Assembly (NCBI GenBank): GCA_028278345.1
Contig: JANQEL010000274.1
Coordinates: 1 to 42,758, forward strand
Direction: 5' to 3'
Origin: Myxococcota bacterium
Lineage (GTDB): Bacteria > Myxococcota_A > UBA9160 > UBA4427
Length of the DNA stretch: 42,758 nucleotides
The position numbers and the translations under genes were made by a program. A model generated the notes under the pieces. The model was given only the letters and a program-made list of their open reading frames with translations. It was not told where the DNA came from and made no database searches. This document shows positions 40,887 through 42,758 of this stretch, one piece after another (the stretch's first letter is position 1; every line of letters starts with the position of its first letter).

Positions 40887-42419
40887 GTGTCACGCGTTTG
40901 GGGTGCTGCGCTCGTAGGCGTGGATGGAGTCGCAGTCGAAGTCGAGGTCCGCATCAGTTCTCACTTGCCGCGGATCGACATCGTGGGCCTGCCCGAAGCG
41001 GCGGTTCGGGAGAGCGCCGCGCGGGTGCGCGCGGCGATCAATGCGATGGGGGAGAAGTTTCCCGACCAGCGGGTCACGGTGAACCTCGCGCCCGCCGGTC
41101 TGAAGAAGAGTGGGGCGGGGCTCGATCTCCCGATCGCCGTCGGCATCCTCGCGGCTTCGGGTGCCCTCGAACACGAACCGCTGCAGGGCCGCGCGTTCGC
41201 GGGAGAACTCGCCCTCGACGGGCGACTGCGTCCGGTGCGCGGTGCGCTCGCCCAGGTGTTGGCCGCCCGCGATCTCGGTTGTGGCGAAGCCTTCGTCGCG
41301 AAAGCCAGCGCGAGCGAAGCCGCCATCGCACCCGGCATCGAGGTGTATGGCGCGGCCCACCTCGGCGAAGTGATCGCACACCTGCGCGGTGCCGAAGCGC
41401 TCGGGGTCTGCGCAACACCCGATCTCACCGCCTTCGAGAAATCGAGTGCACCTGGCGACGGACTCTGCTTGCGGGACGTACGCGGCCAGGAGACCGCCAA
41501 GCGCGCCCTCGAGATCGCAGCGGCGGGCGGGCACGGGCTGTTGCTCTCCGGCCCGCCGGGTTCGGGCAAGACGATGTTGGCGCGACGACTGCCGGGGCTA
41601 TTGCCTGCACTCACCCTCGACGAAGCGCTAGAGGTCACGCGAATCCACGGCGCCGCGAATCGACTCGACGAGGGCACGCCCATCCTCCGGCATCGCCCGT
41701 TTCGCGCGCCGCACCACACGGCGAGTACCGCGGGGCTGATGGGTGGCGGCAGCCCGCCGGCGCCCGGGGAGGTCTCCCTGGCCCATGGCGGTGTGTTGTT
41801 CCTCGACGAACTCCCCGAATTCGATCGCCGAAGCCTCGAATCCCTGCGAGAAGTGCTCGAGAGCGGGCACGTGCGCCTGGCCCGGGCGGGCTTCTCCTGC
41901 CGGTTTCCGGCGCGTTTTCAGCTCATCGCCGCCGCCAACCCCTGCCCGTGTGGCTGGTATCGCAGCGGCGTGCGGGATTGTCGCTGCGACGACGCGACGA
42001 TCGCGCGCTACCGCCAGCGCATCTCGGGACCACTACTCGATCGCGTCGACCTGCACGTGAACGTGCCGGCGCAGGCCTGGGCCGAACTCGAAGCGCCGAG
42101 TGACGGGGCGTCGACGCGGGAACGCCGCGAGCGCGTGGCGGTCGCGCAGGAGCGGCAACGAGAACGCGGGATTCGGCGCAACGCCGACATCCCCGACGCG
42201 CGCCTCGATGAAATCGTCGCCGCGACGGCCGAGGCCGGGAAGCTGCTGGGTCGCGCAGTCGATCGCTTCCGCCTCTCCGCGCGCGCCGCACGGCGCGTAC
42301 TTCGCTGCGCTCGAACCATCGCCGATCTTGCCGGTCGCCGGCGCGTCGAACCTGCCGACATCGCAGAAGCGCTCTCGAGCCGCAGCGAGACCCAGACCAC
42401 CGGCGCGGGCCTGCATTGA
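40887..42419 (+). CDS. comM: ComM/YifB-family AAA+ ATPase (Mg-chelatase-like)
   Basis: 510 residues, GTG start. An N-terminal Lon-protease-like fold (VDGVAVEVEVRIS, IDIVGLPEAAVRES, APAGLKKSGAGLDLPIA) precedes the AAA+ core with Walker A GPPGSGKT (222-229), RPFRAPHHTAS, Walker B VLFLDELPEF, and the cysteine group NPCPCG...CRC. ComM is a bidirectional helicase that extends heteroduplex in natural transformation and homologous recombination. Length and domain order are standard. Confidence 0.92.
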   Translation: MSRVWGAALVGVDGVAVEVEVRISSHLPRIDIVGLPEAAVRESAARVRAAINAMGEKFPDQRVTVNLAPAGLKKSGAGLDLPIAVGILAASGALEHEPLQGRAFAGELALDGRLRPVRGALAQVLAARDLGCGEAFVAKASASEAAIAPGIEVYGAAHLGEVIAHLRGAEALGVCATPDLTAFEKSSAPGDGLCLRDVRGQETAKRALEIAAAGGHGLLLSGPPGSGKTMLARRLPGLLPALTLDEALEVTRIHGAANRLDEGTPILRHRPFRAPHHTASTAGLMGGGSPPAPGEVSLAHGGVLFLDELPEFDRRSLESLREVLESGHVRLARAGFSCRFPARFQLIAAANPCPCGWYRSGVRDCRCDDATIARYRQRISGPLLDRVDLHVNVPAQAWAELEAPSDGASTRERRERVAVAQERQRERGIRRNADIPDARLDEIVAATAEAGKLLGRAVDRFRLSARAARRVLRCARTIADLAGRRRVEPADIAEALSSRSETQTTGAGLH

Positions 42420-42659
42420 ATCGAATGCACGCATGACTTCGTCCAATCCGCAAACGGCAACGAACGCGCGGGATGTCCGAGATCGGTCACCTCGGTGTTC
42501 CAAATTTGACACCTCGGGTGCGCGCTTGATTCGTGGACGCGCAATCAGGGGCTGCAAAGTGCTGAATCGCAGTCGAGGTGCTGCCGAAAGATGCGCAACG
42601 AGACGCTGGCACCATTTATGCATTGTCTAGTCGTGAGTCCGTTGAACGGAGATCGGGTG
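42420..42659. other. Intergenic region after comM with a TTGACA element
   Basis: 240 bases without a coding frame of good codon use. TTGACA stands at 42506-42511, a full -35 consensus, but no convincing -10 box lies 16-18 bases on. It likely holds the promoter of the gene starting at 42660. Confidence 0.35.
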
Positions 42660-42758
42660 ATGCCGAACCCGCCGCAGTCATCGCAGGGAAGCACCGGGCA
42701 GGTCGCCGAGGCGATCGCCAGGGCGACGACCCGCACGCGGAAGTCACCGCGCGCCCTC
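42660..42758 (+). CDS. Start of an unidentified gene (partial)
   Basis: ATG at 42660 with GGAG about eight bases upstream opens a frame to the window end, MPNPPQSSQGSTGQVAEAIA and onward, about 33 residues. A GTG at 42633 is in the same frame. The N-terminal region is Ser/Gly/Pro/Thr-rich and looks disordered; codons are G/C-ending. Too short to name. Confidence 0.5.
   Translation, partial: MPNPPQSSQGSTGQVAEAIARATTRTRKSPRAL

Noticed and set aside
1..42758. tRNA, rRNA, CRISPR, insertion sequence, prophage
   Set aside because: No cloverleaf, rRNA motif, regular repeat array, transposase, integrase or phage gene was recognised on either strand by eye.

Overview
The window is a high-GC stretch of a bacterial chromosome. 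Genes start often with GTG or TTG and third codon positions are strongly G/C. Signal peptides, an outer-membrane-type beta-barrel, pseudaminic acid synthesis and GT-C type glycosyltransferases point to a diderm (Gram-negative) bacterium. The gene mix (actinobacterial-style steroid C/D-ring genes, an F420-type Ddn-like enzyme, a CheX-like protein, an FHA domain fusion) fits an uncultivated lineage near Myxococcota, Desulfobacterota or Binatota, but the window holds no phylogenetic marker that settles this. No rRNA, tRNA, CRISPR array, insertion sequence or prophage was recognised.

Layout. (1) 1-5.6 kb, plus strand: a pseudaminic acid operon in the order pseC-pseB-pseG-pseI-pseH-like, then a class I methyltransferase-like gene. 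The cytidylyltransferase PseF is not inside the window. (2) 5.7-8.0 kb: a minus-strand glycosyltransferase-like gene and a divergent membrane-anchored SGNH hydrolase, probably glycan decoration. (3) 8.1-9.7 kb: an unusual FHA-transmembrane-coiled coil-lytic transglycosylase fusion. (4) 26.1-9.7 kb, minus strand: a long, tightly packed gene run that starts with ipdA, ipdB, an ipdC-like flavoenzyme gene and an echA20-like gene. It continues with two acyl-CoA dehydrogenases, a DUF35/Ltp aldolase-type pair, fadA6, two SDRs, a third acyl-CoA dehydrogenase and a MaoC hydratase. It ends with an FkbM-type protein, a RhaD-type bifunctional aldolase/dehydrogenase, a beta-barrel and a Ddn-like protein. 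The core matches the pathway that opens and removes steroid rings C and D (HIP catabolism), as known from Mycobacterium, Rhodococcus and Comamonas. A near-consensus promoter with a 14-bp palindrome in its spacer lies upstream of ipdA. (5) 26.2-29.5 kb: a small membrane protein and two polytopic GT-C type glycosyltransferases. (6) 29.6-30.4 kb: a protein with four MshEN-like repeats fused to a CheX-like domain. (7) 36.1-30.4 kb, minus strand: an NRDE (TANGO2) protein, a small Cys-rich protein, a terminator, folC, a stand-alone AICAR transformylase, a class V aminotransferase-like gene and an unknown gene. (8) 36.6-40.5 kb: three exported proteins, namely an Asp-rich repeat protein, a von Willebrand A protein, and an M28/glutaminyl-cyclase-like protein that seems to have lost its metal site. 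(9) 40.9-42.4 kb: a ComM/YifB ATPase behind a structured leader, then the start of an unidentified gene.

Together, the central 16 kb reads as one catabolic regulon that turns a steroid-derived CoA thioester into central metabolites, flanked by surface-glycan and envelope genes. The most novel items are the two domain fusions (FHA-SLT and MshEN-CheX), the promoter-embedded palindrome, and the actinobacterial-style IpdAB-Ddn neighbourhood in a diderm. All functions are inferred by reading the sequence; no database search was run.
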